Notes: a model not told the origin generated them from the sequence alone. A stretch of 64,000 bases of DNA from Heliomicrobium gestii (GCF_009877435.1 NZ_WXEX01000002.1:310001-374000); one strand, 5' to 3'; numbered from the stretch's first letter, positions 37,966 through 51,242 are shown. Made by a program: numbers and translations.

Positions 37966-38436
37966 TTACCAGCGATAATGGGCGAAGGCCTTGTTGGCTT
38001 CGGCCATCTTATGAGTGTCTTCTTTTTTCTTGACGGCGCCGCCGGTGCTGTTGGCGGCATCCATGATTTCACCAGCCAGCTTGTCAATCATGGTCTTGCC
38101 GGAGCGCTCGCGGGAGTACTTGATGAGCCAACGCAGGCCCAGGGTCTGGCGGCGTTCAGGACGAACTTCAATCGGAACCTGGTAGTTGGCGCCACCGACG
38201 CGGCGAGCCTTGACTTCCAGGAGGGGCATGACGTTCTTGAGGGCAGCCTCCAGAACTTCCATGGGGTTCTTGTTGGTCTTTTCCTTGATTTGGTCAAGGG
38301 CGCCGTATAGAATGGCCTCGGCAGTGCTCTTTTTCCCATCCAACATGATTTGGTTTGCCAGTTTCGTGACAACCTTGGAGTTGTAAATCGGATCGGGGAG
38401 CACTTCACGCCGGGCGACTGATCCTCTTCTCGGCAT
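37966..38436 (-). CDS. rpsG: 30S ribosomal protein S7
   Basis: 156 residues: '[22 protein letters not shown]', '[24 protein letters not shown]' split core, and '[20 protein letters not shown]' end. S7 nucleates assembly of the 30S head; in E. coli it autoregulates the str operon. Confidence 0.98.
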   Translation of the reverse strand: MPRRGSVARREVLPDPIYNSKVVTKLANQIMLDGKKSTAEAILYGALDQIKEKTNKNPMEVLEAALKNVMPLLEVKARRVGGANYQVPIEVRPERRQTLGLRWLIKYSRERSGKTMIDKLAGEIMDAANSTGGAVKKKEDTHKMAEANKAFAHYRW

Positions 38437-38454
38437 CGGATTCTCCTCCCCTCG

Positions 38455-38859
38455 TTACTTCTTCCCTTTGGCAGCCGTGGCGGCGCCTTTTTTGGGGCGT
38501 TTCGTTCCATATTTCGAACGGCCCTGGTTACGGTTCTGGGTACCGGCGGTATCCAGAGCGCCACGAACGATGTGGTAGCGCACACCGGGGAGGTCTTTCA
38601 CCCGGCCTCCGCGAACCAGAACGACGGAGTGCTCTTGAAGGTTGTGCCCGATGCCGGGAATGTAGGCGGTCACTTCCACCCCATTGGTCAAACGCACCCG
38701 GGCCACTTTGCGCAGAGCCGAGTTCGGCTTATTGGGAGTGGTCGTGTAAACACGGGTGCAAACCCCACGTTTTTGCGGACACTCTTTCAATGCCGGAGCG
38801 GTCGATTTCTCCGTGAGAACTTCGCGGCCTTTGCGGATCAACTGGCTAATCGTTGGCAT
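38455..38859 (-). CDS. rpsL: 30S ribosomal protein S12
   Basis: 134 residues from ATG 38859, 9 bases after GGAGG; ATG 38865 is too close to it. '[19 protein letters not shown]' carries the Lys at the streptomycin-sensitive site in wild-type form. '[15 protein letters not shown]' and the basic tail complete the protein. It monitors decoding in the A site. Confidence 0.97.
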   Translation of the reverse strand: MPTISQLIRKGREVLTEKSTAPALKECPQKRGVCTRVYTTTPNKPNSALRKVARVRLTNGVEVTAYIPGIGHNLQEHSVVLVRGGRVKDLPGVRYHIVRGALDTAGTQNRNQGRSKYGTKRPKKGAATAAKGKK

Positions 38860-38927
38860 GAACATCCACCTCCTTCCCGGAATTCTTCTTACAACTCACC
38901 CATGCGTATCGTCAGTGAAGAAATTAT

Positions 38928-39179
38928 CTACTCAGCCACAATGGCCGCCGACGCCGAGCCAACCTTGATATTGCAAGCCAGGCCAAGCGCCTCCATCGAA
39001 TCCACGTTGACAACGGGAATCGCTTTTTCTTCACACAGCTTCATTAAAGGATTCACCAGATGAGGGTCGGCGTCTCCGGCAATGTACACCAGCTTGACCT
39101 GCCCCTTCTCCACCGCCTTCAGGGTCTGCTTGGTGCCAACCGTCTTCTGGCGGGCTTGTTTCAAGCGCTCCAAAGGCAT
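38928..39179 (-). CDS. L7Ae-like ribosome-associated protein (YbxF family)
   Basis: 83 residues: 'QTLKAVEKGQVKLVYIAGDADPH' followed by 'LCEEKAIPVVNVDSMEALGLACNIKVGSASAAIV' segments give the L7Ae/L30e fold. YbxF-type proteins bind kink-turn RNAs. First gene of the str operon, 58-63 bases downstream of its own promoter; conserved next to rpsL in Firmicutes. Confidence 0.92.
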   Translation of the reverse strand: MPLERLKQARQKTVGTKQTLKAVEKGQVKLVYIAGDADPHLVNPLMKLCEEKAIPVVNVDSMEALGLACNIKVGSASAAIVAE

Positions 39180-39213
39180 AGTAATCCTCCTTTAACGAAT
39201 CACACACTTGATT

Positions 39214-39242
39214 ATAGTATCACTTCCAAAGATGCGTGTCAA
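39214..39242 (-). promoter_or_regulatory. Sigma-A promoter of the L7Ae-rpsL-rpsG-fusA-tuf operon
   Basis: Minus strand TTGACA (39242-39237), 17-base spacer, TACTAT (39219-39214); an overlapping TATAAT lies three bases on. It sits just after the rpoC terminator. Confidence 0.8.
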
Positions 39243-39282
39243 CAAAAATGCTGTTAATACCGTCATCTCTGTCGGTAGAAGG

Positions 39283-39317
39283 AAAAGGGCCGGTCAGGCG
39301 GCGCCTGTATCCGGCCC
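39283..39317 (-). terminator. Terminator after rpoC
   Basis: Minus strand GGGCCGG (39317-39311), inner CAGGCG/CGCCTG stem, CCGGCCC (39293-39287), then TTTT (39286-39283). It ends the rpoB-rpoC transcript 30 bases after the stop codon. Confidence 0.85.
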
Positions 39318-39346
39318 GTCCCTCTTCCCTTTGTCGTTGTATCGGC

Positions 39347-42300
39347 TCAGGCCATTCCGTCTTCCATAAACTCGTCGGGCAGTTCTTCGTCGCCGGCGAG
39401 AAGCTGGATGTTGCGGTAACGGGACATGCCGGTGCCCGCCGGAATCAGCTTGCCGATGATGACGTTCTCTTTGAGGCCCAGCAGCGGATCCACCTTGCCT
39501 TTGATGGCGGCCTCGGTGAGCACCCGGGTGGTCTCCTGGAAGGAAGCCGCCGAGAGGAAGGAATCCGTGGCCAGCGAGGCCTTGGTGATGCCCAGCAGGA
39601 TCGGACGGGCCGTAGCCGGTTCCAGACCTGCTTCAATGGCCTTCATGTTCTCCGCCTCAAAGTCAGCGATGTCGATGAGACCGCCGGGGAGCAGATCCGT
39701 ATCGCCCGGTTCCTCGACCTTCACTTTGCGCATCATCTGCCGCACCATGACCTCGATGTGCTTGTCGTTGATGTCGACGCCCTGCAGGCGGTACACCCGC
39801 TGCACCTCGCGAAGCAGATAGGTCTGAACGCCCTGAATGCCCTTGACACGCAGCATGTCATGGGGGTTAACAGAGCCCTCTGTCAGTTCAGCGCCGGCTT
39901 CCACCCGCAATCCGTCTTCTACCTTCAAGCGAGAGTTATAGGGAATGGCGTAGTGGTGCTGTTCGCCGTCATCGGTGACAATCTCGATGTCCTTGCGGCC
40001 TTTGTTTTCGACAATCCGGATGATGCCGTCTTGTTCGGCGATGATCGCCAGACCTTTCGGTTTGCGGGCTTCGAAAAGTTCCTCAACCCGCGGCAGACCT
40101 TGGGTGATGTCGTCGCCGGCGACGCCGCCGGTGTGGAAGGTCCGCATCGTCAACTGGGTGCCCGGTTCGCCGATGGACTGGGCGGCGATGATGCCGACGG
40201 CCTCGCCGATCTCGACGGAGCGGCCGGTGGCCAGGTTGCGCCCATAGCAGCGGCGACAGACGCCGTAACGGGTGCGGCAGGTCAAGACGTTGCGGATGTA
40301 GACGGAATTCTGATCCAGCTTGCCCTGTTTGATCAACTGTTCGATCCGTTCCGCCGCGTCGGCCTGGATCTCCTCGTTGTACTCGGCCAGCTTCTCGCCG
40401 GTCTCGGGGTCGATGATCTCTTCCAGTGCGTAGCGACCGGTCAGACGGTCGGTGAGTTTTTCAATGACCTGCTTGCCGTCGACAATGGCTTCGACAGAGA
40501 TGCCTTCGTGGGTGCCGCAGTCGATCTCCCGGACGATGACGTCCTGAGAGACGTCGACGAGACGGCGGGTCAGGTATCCGGAGTCGGCGGTCCGCAGCGC
40601 TGTGTCGGCGAGGCCTTTCCGAGCGCCATGGGTGGAGATGAAGTATTCCAAAACAGTGAGGCCTTCACGGAAGTTGGCTTTGATCGGCAGGTCGATGATG
40701 CGTCCTGACGGGTCGGCCATCAAACCGCGCATCCCGGCGAGCTGGCGGATCTGTTGGATGTTACCGCGGGCGCCGGAGTTGGCCATCATGTACACGGGGT
40801 TGAATTTGTCCAACGTCTGCATCAAGGCTTGGGTGACGCCGTCGGTGGTCTTATTCCAGATGTCGATGACCTTCTGATAGCGTTCTTCTTCGGTAATCAG
40901 GCCGCGACGGTACTGCTGTTCGACCTTTTCGACGCCGCCATCGGCCTCGCCGATGAGCCGTTTCTTCTCTTCCGGGACTTCCACGTCGGTGATCCCAACG
41001 GTGATGCCGGCGCGGGTCGAGAAGGTGTACCCCAGTTTCTTGATGCCGTCGAGCATGGCGGCGGTTTCGCTGATCCCCAACTTGTCGTAACAACGGGCGA
41101 CGATGTTCCCCAGCTGTTTCTTGCCGACCACTTCGTTGACGTAGCCGACCTTGGGGGGAATCACGCTGTTAAAGATCAGTCGACCCACTGTCGTTTCGAA
41201 ACGTCCCTGCTGATAGAGGGCGCGTGTTTCCGGTTTGGCGTACTCGATCGCTTCCACCACTCGCGCCGTCGGCCGGACGCGAATCCGGGCCTGCAGGTGG
41301 ACGCTCCTCGCGTCGTAGGCAGCGATGGCCTCATCGGGGCTGGAAAAGATCATGCCTTCGCCCTTGGCGCCTTCCCGCTCGATGGTCAGGTAGTAAGAAC
41401 CGATAACCATGTCCTGGGTCGGCGTGGCGACAGGCCGTCCATCCTTCGGGTTGAGGATGTTGTGGGCGGACAGCATCAAGTTGCGCGCCTCAGCTTGGGC
41501 TTCGGCGGAAAGAGGCACGTGCACGGCCATCTGGTCGCCGTCAAAGTCGGCGTTGTAGGCGGTGCAGACCAGCGGGTGGATCTGCAGCGCGCGGCCCTCG
41601 ACAAGCACTGGCTCAAAGGCCTGGATGCCCAGACGGTGCAGGGTTGGCGCACGGTTCAGCAGGACGGGGTGCTCGGCGATGACATCCTCCAAGACATCCC
41701 ATACCTCGTTTTTGACGCGCTCCACCATCCGTTTGGCGCTCTTGATGTTGTGGGCATGGCCGTCTTCGACCAGCTTCTTCATGACGAAGGGTTTGAACAG
41801 TTCCAGCGCCATCTCTTTGGGCAGGCCGCACTGGTGCAGTTTCAATTCCGGACCGACGACGATGACGGAACGGCCCGAATAGTCGACCCGTTTGCCGAGC
41901 AGGTTCTGGCGGAAACGGCCCTGCTTGCCCTTGAGCATGTCGGAAAGGGACTTAAGGGGGCGGTTGCCCGGTCCGGTGACGGGCCGGCCGCGGCGGCCGT
42001 TGTCGATGAGGGCGTCCACGGCTTCCTGGAGCATCCGTTTTTCGTTGCGCACGATGATGTCAGGGGCGCCCAGGTCAAGGAGCCGCTTCAGCCGGTTGTT
42101 CCGGTTGATCACGCGCCGGTAGAGGTCGTTCAGGTCTGACGTGGCAAAACGACCGCCATCGAGTTGCACCATGGGACGCAGTTCCGGCGGGATGACAGGG
42201 ACGACGTCCATGATCATCCAGTCTGGACAGTTGCCGGAGTTTTTGAAGGCTTCGACGACCTCCAAACGGCGGATAGCCCGCACCTTCCGTTGGCCTGTCA

Positions 42301-42892
42301 CTTCTTTCAGTTCCTGGCGCAGTTCGAGGCAGAGCTGATCCAGGTCCATCTCGACGAGCAACTCTTTGATCGCCTCGGCGCCCATGCCGGCGCGGAAGCG
42401 GCTGCCGTATTTCTCGCGGTGTTCGCGGTACTCCGTCTCGGTGAGGAGTTGCTTTTTCATCAGCGGCGTGTCGCCCTGCTCAATCACGATATAGGCGACG
42501 AAATAGAGGACCTTCTCCAGGGAACGGGGCGACATGTCGAGCAAAAGCCCCATCCGGCTGGGGATGCCTTTGAAGTACCAAATATGGGAGACAGGCGCTG
42601 CCAGTTCGATATGGCCGAGGCGTTCCCGGCGCACCTTGGAACGGGTGACCTCAACGCCGCAGCGGTCACAGACGATGCCCTTGTAGCGGACCCGTTTGTA
42701 CTTGCCGCAGTGACACTCCCAGTCGCGGGTGGGGCCGAAGATCCGTTCACAGAACAAGCCATCCCGTTCCGGCTTGAGGGTCCGGTAGTTGATGGTTTCG
42801 GGCTTCTTCACTTCCCCGCTCGACCATTGCCGGATCAGATCCGGTGAAGCCAGGCCGATGCGCATGCGGTCGAAATTATTGACATCGAGCAA
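39347..42892 (-). CDS. rpoC: RNA polymerase beta' subunit
   Basis: About 1181 residues from TTG 42892 ('[18 protein letters not shown]'), 8 bases after GGGAG; the frame opens 9 codons earlier at a GTG that gives no family residues. The zinc-binding domain has Cys60, Cys62, Cys75 and Cys78; the catalytic '[12 protein letters not shown]' holds the Mg; the second zinc site includes '[13 protein letters not shown]'. No large lineage-specific insertion is apparent, as in other Firmicutes. Confidence 0.98.
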   Translation of the reverse strand: MLDVNNFDRMRIGLASPDLIRQWSSGEVKKPETINYRTLKPERDGLFCERIFGPTRDWECHCGKYKRVRYKGIVCDRCGVEVTRSKVRRERLGHIELAAPVSHIWYFKGIPSRMGLLLDMSPRSLEKVLYFVAYIVIEQGDTPLMKKQLLTETEYREHREKYGSRFRAGMGAEAIKELLVEMDLDQLCLELRQELKEVTGQRKVRAIRRLEVVEAFKNSGNCPDWMIMDVVPVIPPELRPMVQLDGGRFATSDLNDLYRRVINRNNRLKRLLDLGAPDIIVRNEKRMLQEAVDALIDNGRRGRPVTGPGNRPLKSLSDMLKGKQGRFRQNLLGKRVDYSGRSVIVVGPELKLHQCGLPKEMALELFKPFVMKKLVEDGHAHNIKSAKRMVERVKNEVWDVLEDVIAEHPVLLNRAPTLHRLGIQAFEPVLVEGRALQIHPLVCTAYNADFDGDQMAVHVPLSAEAQAEARNLMLSAHNILNPKDGRPVATPTQDMVIGSYYLTIEREGAKGEGMIFSSPDEAIAAYDARSVHLQARIRVRPTARVVEAIEYAKPETRALYQQGRFETTVGRLIFNSVIPPKVGYVNEVVGKKQLGNIVARCYDKLGISETAAMLDGIKKLGYTFSTRAGITVGITDVEVPEEKKRLIGEADGGVEKVEQQYRRGLITEEERYQKVIDIWNKTTDGVTQALMQTLDKFNPVYMMANSGARGNIQQIRQLAGMRGLMADPSGRIIDLPIKANFREGLTVLEYFISTHGARKGLADTALRTADSGYLTRRLVDVSQDVIVREIDCGTHEGISVEAIVDGKQVIEKLTDRLTGRYALEEIIDPETGEKLAEYNEEIQADAAERIEQLIKQGKLDQNSVYIRNVLTCRTRYGVCRRCYGRNLATGRSVEIGEAVGIIAAQSIGEPGTQLTMRTFHTGGVAGDDITQGLPRVEELFEARKPKGLAIIAEQDGIIRIVENKGRKDIEIVTDDGEQHHYAIPYNSRLKVEDGLRVEAGAELTEGSVNPHDMLRVKGIQGVQTYLLREVQRVYRLQGVDINDKHIEVMVRQMMRKVKVEEPGDTDLLPGGLIDIADFEAENMKAIEAGLEPATARPILLGITKASLATDSFLSAASFQETTRVLTEAAIKGKVDPLLGLKENVIIGKLIPAGTGMSRYRNIQLLAGDEELPDEFMEDGMA

Positions 42893-42930
42893 CGGATTCT
42901 CTCCCTTCCGGGTTGTCACCTTTGGGCGGA

Positions 42931-46395
<3,465 letters not shown>

Positions 46396-46640
46396 CCGAT
46401 TCACCTCTTGTATCGTGATAGCAAAACAAAAGAAACACCAGTTCGAGGGTCTGTATTCACCTACCCTCTACCACCGGGTTTCTTTTCTACGGTTGCGGCA
46501 ATAGACTCCCTCCTCGGCGAGTCCACCCTGGTTCCCCCTCATATCCGGGTATTCTACCCTGTCGACACCGAATTTATTCCCGGTAAAATGCACCCGCACA
46601 GGAGCAAAGGCACCAAAAACGAGCACGATCGCAAGATATA

Positions 46641-46669
46641 ATATTAGCATAAGAGGTGCGAACTGTCAA
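46641..46669 (-). promoter_or_regulatory. Sigma-A promoter of rpoB-rpoC
   Basis: Minus strand TTGACA (46669-46664), 17-base spacer ending TATGC, TAATAT (46646-46641). Very close to consensus, including a TG-like extension. Confidence 0.85.
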
Positions 46670-46707
46670 TCATTGCGGTTCCTTGCCAGAAAAAATTATG
46701 GATTGAA

Positions 46708-46743
46708 AAAAGCAGGACGGTAGGACCGCCCTGCTTTTTTTCT
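46708..46743 (-). terminator. Terminator / attenuator after rplL
   Basis: Minus strand GCAGGGCGGT and ACCGTCCTGC (one G-U pair) form a 10-bp stem followed by a T6 run (46713-46708). It reduces or blocks read-through from rplJL into rpoBC, uncoupling the two. Confidence 0.85.
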
Positions 46744-46762
46744 AGCTGTTCGCGAAGCAAAA

Positions 46763-47140
46763 TTACTTAACTTCGACGGAAGCGCCGGCTTCTTCAAGTT
46801 TCTTCTTGACGGCTTCGGCTTCTTCTTTGGCGATTTTCTCTTTAACGGCTTTGGGAGCGCCGTCAACGAGGTCTTTCGCTTCTTTCAGGCCCAGGCCGGT
46901 GATTTCGCGGACGACTTTGATGACGTTGACTTTCTTGTCGCCAGCGGCTTTCAGGATGACGTCGAATTCAGTTTGCTCTTCAGCGGGAGCAGCAGCAGCG
47001 GCGGCCACGGGCATGGCGGCCATGGCGACGGGAGCGGCAGCGCTGACGCCGAATTCTTCTTCGAAGGCTTTGACCAGTTCGGCCAGTTCGAGAACGGTCA
47101 GGCCTTTGACCGCTTCGATGATTTCATTGATCTTGCTCAT
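46763..47140 (-). CDS. rplL: 50S ribosomal protein L7/L12
   Basis: 125 residues from ATG 47140 ('[22 protein letters not shown]' start). N-terminal dimerisation domain, an Ala-rich hinge (about 38-55), and the C-terminal domain with '[22 protein letters not shown]'. It forms the stalk that recruits GTPase factors. The ATG six codons earlier lies inside the GGAGG site. 32 bases after rplJ. Confidence 0.97.
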   Translation of the reverse strand: MSKINEIIEAVKGLTVLELAELVKAFEEEFGVSAAAPVAMAAMPVAAAAAAPAEEQTEFDVILKAAGDKKVNVIKVVREITGLGLKEAKDLVDGAPKAVKEKIAKEEAEAVKKKLEEAGASVEVK

Positions 47141-47172
47141 GGTATTGAATTCCTCCATTTAATAATTTAAGC

Positions 47173-47703
47173 TTAGGCGCTTTCCTTTTGCTTGCGCAGA
47201 TCTTCCAGGACGTAGCCCAGTTTGCGGATGGGACCTTGCAGGACGTTGACCAGACCGACGAGGGGACCTTGAATGCCGGCCAGAACCTGAGCCAGCAGGA
47301 CTTCGCGCGACGGCAGGTCGGCCAAGGCCTTGACGCCGTCGGCAGTGATGACCTTGCCTTCGACAACGCCGGCTTTGATGGCGAAGTTCTTGTTCTTGGT
47401 CGTCTTGGCGAATTCCGTCAACACCTTAGCGGGAGCGACGGGATCCTCAATGCCAAAGGCGATCGCAGTCGGACCTTCGAGGTAGGGGTCCAGGCCTTGG
47501 ATGCCGAGTTCGTTGGCGACGATGCGGGTCAGGGTGTTTTTGCAGACCTTGAACTCCACGCCGGCCTTCCGGAACTGGTTCCGCAGGTCGGTGGCTTCCT
47601 TGACGGTCATGCCCCGGAAGTCAGCCAGCACGCAGGACTTGGCTTTGCCCATGGTTTCTCTGATTTCCGAGAGTTGTACAGCTTTTTGTTCTTTAGTGGC
47701 CAT
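47173..47703 (-). CDS. rplJ: 50S ribosomal protein L10
   Basis: 176 residues: 'MGKAKSCVLADFRGMTVKEATDLR', 'FKVCKNTLTRIVANE' and 'GPTAIAFGIEDPVAPAKVL' in order. Its C-terminal helix carries the L12 dimers. The gene is controlled by an L10 leader with an attenuator, so L10 probably represses its own synthesis. Confidence 0.98.
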   Translation of the reverse strand: MATKEQKAVQLSEIRETMGKAKSCVLADFRGMTVKEATDLRNQFRKAGVEFKVCKNTLTRIVANELGIQGLDPYLEGPTAIAFGIEDPVAPAKVLTEFAKTTKNKNFAIKAGVVEGKVITADGVKALADLPSREVLLAQVLAGIQGPLVGLVNVLQGPIRKLGYVLEDLRKQKESA

Positions 47704-47921
47704 GCGGGTTGTTTCACCCCCTTTGCGGTGAGAAAGCGGAAAAGCCTCCGCTGCAGACAGCGGAGGCTTGGCAACAAAATTCTTCCCGATGAAAGACCCT
47801 CAAGGGGCGTTTCACTGGTTATCTTGACCAATCACCTCGGCAGGTGTTTTCACATTATGCCGCATCACTGCGGCGCCTGCTGTCTACAGCGAGTCTTTTC
47901 AATTTTCAATGTCAGTTGACT
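47704..47921 (-). ncRNA. L10 leader with attenuator
   Basis: About 218 untranslated bases between promoter and rplJ. On the minus strand it contains 'GTAGACAGCAGGCGC', 'GGCATAAT' and 'CCTGCCGAGG', the pieces I know as the L10-binding kink-turn core, and further on a terminator hairpin (47742-47769). Known function: L10(L12)4 binds and promotes termination. The Rfam model was not run. Confidence 0.75.
47740..47769 (-). terminator. Attenuator hairpin in the rplJ leader
   Basis: Minus strand AAGCCTCCGCT (47769-47759), loop of 6, AGCGGAGGCTT (47752-47742) continuing into TTTT: an 11-bp perfect stem. Confidence 0.8.
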
Positions 47922-47927
47922 GTATCT

Positions 47928-47956
47928 ATCCTAATCATCAGCTTTCCGGTTGTCAA
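47928..47956 (-). promoter_or_regulatory. Sigma-A promoter of rplJ-rplL
   Basis: Minus strand TTGACA (47956-47951), 17-base spacer, TAGGAT (47933-47928), just downstream of the rplA stop codon. Confidence 0.65.
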
Positions 47957-47964
47957 GCCGAAAA

Positions 47965-48675
47965 TTACTGTTGGACCTGAACGGCATGAGGCTTCAGCGG
48001 GTTGATGCGAACGCCAGGGCTCATCGTAGACGACAAGGTGATGCTCTTGATGTACTGGCCTTTGGCCGCCGCCGGCTTCGCCTTCAGCAGGGTGTCCAGC
48101 AGGGTCTGATAGTTCTCCAGCAGTTTCTGGGCATCGAAAGAAGCCTTGCCGATCGGGGCATGGATGATCCCCGTTTTGTCAACGCGGTATTCGATCTTAC
48201 CAGCTTTGATCTCTTGGATCGCCCGGGCCACGTCAAAGGTGACGGTGCCAGTCTTCGGGTTGGGCATCAAGCCCTTGGGACCGAGCAAACGGCCCAGTTT
48301 ACCGACGAGACCCATCACGTCGGGCGTGGCGACAGCCACGTCAAAGTCCAGCCAGCCGCCCTGGATCTTTTCGACGAGATCCTCAGCGCCAACGGCATCA
48401 GCGCCAGCAGCTTCCGCTTCTTTGGCCTTGTCGCCTTTGGCGAAAACGGCCACTTTCCGCGATTTGCCGGTGCCATGGGGCAGTACAACAGCGCCCCGAA
48501 TCATCTGGTCAGCATGGCGGGGGTCGACGCCGAGCCGGAAGGCGGCTTCTACCGTCTCATCGAACTTGGCGGTTGCCATTTTTTTAACCATATCCATGGC
48601 CTCTTGGGCTTCCAGGACTTGATCCCGGTCGACCAGTTTGGCATGATCTTGATACTTTTTCCCGTGTTTCGGCAT
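47965..48675 (-). CDS. rplA: 50S ribosomal protein L1
   Basis: 236 residues: '[18 protein letters not shown]', '[22 protein letters not shown]', '[21 protein letters not shown]' and '[16 protein letters not shown]'. L1 forms the mobile stalk at the E site. 55 bases after rplK; last gene of the rpmG-secE-nusG-rplK-rplA unit. Confidence 0.98.
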   Translation of the reverse strand: MPKHGKKYQDHAKLVDRDQVLEAQEAMDMVKKMATAKFDETVEAAFRLGVDPRHADQMIRGAVVLPHGTGKSRKVAVFAKGDKAKEAEAAGADAVGAEDLVEKIQGGWLDFDVAVATPDVMGLVGKLGRLLGPKGLMPNPKTGTVTFDVARAIQEIKAGKIEYRVDKTGIIHAPIGKASFDAQKLLENYQTLLDTLLKAKPAAAKGQYIKSITLSSTMSPGVRINPLKPHAVQVQQ

Positions 48676-48730
48676 GTTTTATCCTCCTCGTGGTGTTGGC
48701 GGGCTCTTGCCCTCCCACTGGGTCAACGCG

Positions 48731-49159
48731 TTAGGCTTCGACGATCTCGATGCCCATGCTGCGGGCGGTGCCCTCGATCATGCGCATGGCCGACTCGACG
48801 CTTGCCGCGTTGAGATCTTTCATCTTCAGTTCGGCGATTTCCTGCACTTTCGCGCGAGGAACCTTGCCGACTTTTTTCTTGTTGGGCGTGCCGGAGGCCG
48901 TCTCGATACCGGCTGCTTTTTTCAGCAGTACGGCAGCAGGGGGCGTCTTGGTCACAAAGGTGAAGGAACGGTCTTCATATACCGTAATTTCCACCGGAAT
49001 GATCAGGCCGGCTTGGGCCGCTGTAGCTTCGTTGTACTGCTTGCAAAAGGCCATGATGTTCACACCATGCTGACCCAGCGCAGGACCGACCGGGGGGGCG
49101 GGGTTCGCTTTACCGGCAGGGCATTGCAGTTTGACGACTGCGACTACTTTCTTTGCCAT
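48731..49159 (-). CDS. rplK: 50S ribosomal protein L11
   Basis: 142 residues: '[28 protein letters not shown]' segments, '[20 protein letters not shown]' and '[13 protein letters not shown]'. The Pro-rich N-domain is the thiostrepton and RelA-sensing region of the GTPase centre. Confidence 0.98.
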   Translation of the reverse strand: MAKKVVAVVKLQCPAGKANPAPPVGPALGQHGVNIMAFCKQYNEATAAQAGLIIPVEITVYEDRSFTFVTKTPPAAVLLKKAAGIETASGTPNKKKVGKVPRAKVQEIAELKMKDLNAASVESAMRMIEGTARSMGIEIVEA

Positions 49160-49201
49160 TGGTTGGTGCCACCTCCTTCTATTGGTCTGTCGGGTATCGG
49201 G

Positions 49202-49726
49202 TTATACTTTTTCTACTTGCGAAAAATCAAGCTCGACGGGCGTCTCTCTGCCAAACATAGAAACGAGCACCTTCAGCTTGCCTTTTTCCGGCTGAATGTC
49301 TTCGATGATGCCGATAAAGTCCTGGAACGGCCCTGATGTGACCCGAACATTCTGTTTGAGTTCATAGTCGTGACGCGTCCGCGCTTCGTCGAGGCCCATC
49401 GATTTCAGGATATGAGCCGCTTCGCCAGGCTGCAAGGGAATCGGTTTCGTCCCCGGACCGACAAAGCCGGTCACACCGGGCGTATTGCGAACCACATACC
49501 AGGAGTCGTCGGTCATGATCATCTCGACAAGGACATAGCCAGGGAAGACCTTGCGCTTGGTCACCTTGCGCTTGCCGTTTTTGATCTCGACTTCATCTTC
49601 CATGGGGACGAGGATCCGGAAGATCTTGTCCTCCATATTCATCGATTCGACACGGCGCTCCAGATTGGCTTTTACCTTGTTCTCATAGCCGGAGTAAGTA
49701 TGAATCACGTACCACTGCTTATCCAT
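49202..49726 (-). CDS. nusG: Transcription termination/antitermination factor NusG
   Basis: 174 residues from ATG 49726, two bases after the secE stop. NGN domain 'WYVIHTYSGYENKVKANLERR' and 'FPGYVLVEMIMTDDSWYVVRNTPGVTGFVG' segments; C-terminal KOW 'VRVTSGPFQDFIGIIEDIQ'. It travels with RNA polymerase and couples it to ribosomes via S10. Confidence 0.97.
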   Translation of the reverse strand: MDKQWYVIHTYSGYENKVKANLERRVESMNMEDKIFRILVPMEDEVEIKNGKRKVTKRKVFPGYVLVEMIMTDDSWYVVRNTPGVTGFVGPGTKPIPLQPGEAAHILKSMGLDEARTRHDYELKQNVRVTSGPFQDFIGIIEDIQPEKGKLKVLVSMFGRETPVELDFSQVEKV

Positions 49727-49728
49727 GG

Positions 49729-50046
49729 TCACCTGATCAACTGCTTCAGCGCGAGGCTGAGCGCTTCATCGACGACGAAAATCAATGCCGACACGAAGAC
49801 AACGGCAGTGAGGACGACACCGGTGTAGGTGATGACTTCTTGCCGGGTCGGCCAATGAACCTTCTTCATCTCACTAGCTACGCCGCGGGCGAAGTTCTGG
49901 GAGCGCTCCATTGTCGAAGAACGTGTAACAGCGGGTTTTTTCGCCGGCTCCCCTTTTTTGGCAGCATCCTTGACCGGGGTTGCTTTGGTCGTGTTTTCTG
50001 TTTTCTCGACCTTTTCAGGCTTATCCGTTGGTTTTATCTCGCCCAC
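49729..50046 (-). CDS. secE: Protein translocase subunit SecE
   Basis: 105 residues. A ~45-residue Lys/Glu/Thr-rich cytoplasmic N-terminus precedes the conserved amphipathic helix 'ASEMKKVHWPTRQEVITYT' and a single membrane helix 'GVVLTAVVFVSALIFVVDEAL'. The N-terminal part is longer than in B. subtilis (59 aa). Confidence 0.96.
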   Translation of the reverse strand: MGEIKPTDKPEKVEKTENTTKATPVKDAAKKGEPAKKPAVTRSSTMERSQNFARGVASEMKKVHWPTRQEVITYTGVVLTAVVFVSALIFVVDEALSLALKQLIR

Positions 50047-50145
50047 TGGAACTTCCCTTCCTCAAACACCGATTCGCCGCAAGCCATGGCGCACCCACGT
50101 CCGGCGGATTAGGGACAGCGACAGCACTTTTCCGTGAACGCAGAC

Positions 50146-50295
50146 TTACTTGGTCTCTTTATGGACCGTTTGCGTCTTGCACCACTTGCAGTACTTCTTC
50201 AATTCGACACGATCGGGATCGTTCTTCTTGTTCTTGTTCGTCATGTAATTCCGGCGCTTGCACTCCGTGCAGGCCAGGGTAACACCGACACGCAT
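50146..50295 (-). CDS. rpmG: 50S ribosomal protein L33 (zinc form)
   Basis: 49 residues from ATG 50295 ('[17 protein letters not shown]'), with Cys9, Cys12, Cys36 and Cys39. GGGGGAGGTG precedes the start. The open frame to 50364 runs through the leader and is not used. 99 bases separate it from secE, without a visible tRNA gene. Confidence 0.96.
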   Translation of the reverse strand: MRVGVTLACTECKRRNYMTNKNKKNDPDRVELKKYCKWCKTQTVHKETK

Positions 50296-50324
50296 TGCGA
50301 CACCTCCCCCGTTGCATTGACAAA

Positions 50325-50343
50325 ACCACCCGTACCGGGTGGT
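50325..50343 (-). other. Hairpin in the rpmG leader
   Basis: Minus strand ACCACCC (50343-50337), 5-base loop, GGGTGGT (50331-50325), followed by TTTG. A short intrinsic-terminator-like element only ~20 bases after the predicted start, which may attenuate the unit. Confidence 0.45.
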
Positions 50344-50367
50344 CCGAATTTGCCCATTACTCACATT

Positions 50368-50396
50368 ACTTTAGCACAAGCAAAAACGGAAGTCAA
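50368..50396 (-). promoter_or_regulatory. Sigma-A promoter of rpmG-secE-nusG-rplK-rplA
   Basis: Minus strand TTGACT (50396-50391), 17-base spacer ending TGTGC, TAAAGT (50373-50368). Confidence 0.75.
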
Positions 50397-50433
50397 CAAC
50401 ATTCCCGGGCGGTTCCCGCAGTCTCCAGGCGTA

Positions 50434-50468
50434 GAAAAAGAGGGCATTCTCTAGGAGTATGCCCTCAA
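50434..50468 (-). terminator. Second terminator after sigH
   Basis: Minus strand GAGGGCAT (50466-50459), 11-base loop, ATGCCCTC (50447-50440), then TTTTT (50439-50435). Confidence 0.85.
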
Positions 50469-50487
50469 ATAAATGGCTTTATCCGGT

Positions 50488-50516
50488 GAAAAATCCACCC
50501 TTTATCAGGTGGATCA
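50488..50516 (-). terminator. First terminator, overlapping the sigH stop codon
   Basis: Minus strand ATCCACC (50514-50508), 8-base loop, GGTGGAT (50499-50493), then TTTT. The stem starts at the last base of the TGA codon, so the two terminators stand in tandem. Confidence 0.75.
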
Positions 50517-51242
50517 TTTCGTATCGTCGACGATCTCTTTGGTCAGAAAGCGAACTTCGCGACCTGGACAGCGGTCCCGCAAGGCGCCGGCCAACCGCTC
50601 TTCATCGCGGTTTTCCAGATACTTTTCCAGCTTGCGCTTGACCCGCTGCAAGGCGTTGTCGATGGACTTGACATGCCGCTTGAGGTCCACGGCGATCTCC
50701 TGATAGGACTTGCCCTCCAGGTAGGACATGAGAACCTTCCACTCCAGGGAACTCAGGATCTCGCCCATCTTCTCCTCGATATCGTCAAATTCCTCGCGGC
50801 TGATGATCAACTCTTCGGGATCGGTGATCTTGGTGCCTGAGATCACGTCCAGGAGCGTCCGGTCCGAGTCTTCGTCATAGATCGGCTTGTTCAAGGAGAC
50901 ATAGGAGTTCAACGGGATATGCTTCTGACGGGTGGCCGTCTTGATGGCCGTAATGATCTGGCGGGTGATGCAGAGTTCGGCAAAGGCGCGAAAGGAGGAA
51001 AGCTTATCGCAACGGAAGTCGCGGATGGCTTTGTAGAGACCGATCATCCCTTCCTGGATGATGTCCTCCCGATCCGCCCCGATCAAAAAGTAGGACCGCG
51101 CTTTGGCTCGAACGAAGTTCTTGTATTTATTGATCAGATACTCAAGGGCTTCTTCATCGCCCTCTTTGGCCATTTCTACGACTTCTTCGTCCACCAGTTG
51201 CTCAAAGTCGTCCAACAGTTCTCTCTGGGCATTCACACTCAC
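50514..51242 (-). CDS. sigH: RNA polymerase sigma-H factor
   Basis: 242 residues from GTG 51242 (GTG 51236 also possible). Region 2 'KNFVRAKARSYFLIGADREDIIQEGMIGLYKAI' in pieces, 'CITRQIITAIKTATRQKHIPLNSYVSL', and region 4 'GKSYQEIAVDLKRHVKSIDNALQRVKRKL' match B. subtilis SigH closely, apart from a C-terminal extension of about 25 residues. SigH starts sporulation and stationary-phase transcription. The upstream frame to 51611 is a shadow. Confidence 0.95.
   Translation of the reverse strand: MSVNAQRELLDDFEQLVDEEVVEMAKEGDEEALEYLINKYKNFVRAKARSYFLIGADREDIIQEGMIGLYKAIRDFRCDKLSSFRAFAELCITRQIITAIKTATRQKHIPLNSYVSLNKPIYDEDSDRTLLDVISGTKITDPEELIISREEFDDIEEKMGEILSSLEWKVLMSYLEGKSYQEIAVDLKRHVKSIDNALQRVKRKLEKYLENRDEERLAGALRDRCPGREVRFLTKEIVDDTK

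Larger units (their letters stand above)
46396..46762 (-). other. rplL-rpoB intergenic region
   Basis: 367 bases without a gene. It holds the rplL terminator (46708-46743), the rpoBC promoter (46641-46669) and a ~240-base untranslated rpoB leader. A 60-codon frame (46468-46650) begins upstream of the predicted transcription start and is rejected. Possible hairpins in the leader are not compelling. Confidence 0.6.

Noticed and set aside
46468-46650. 60-codon hydrophobic-start peptide upstream of rpoB
   Set aside because: Its ATG lies upstream of the predicted transcription start of rpoBC and it has no ribosome-binding site or relatives known to me.
50047-50145. tRNA gene between rpmG and secE (often tRNA-Trp in Firmicutes)
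   Set aside because: No cloverleaf, TPsiC or CCA-compatible acceptor stem could be found in the 99 bases.
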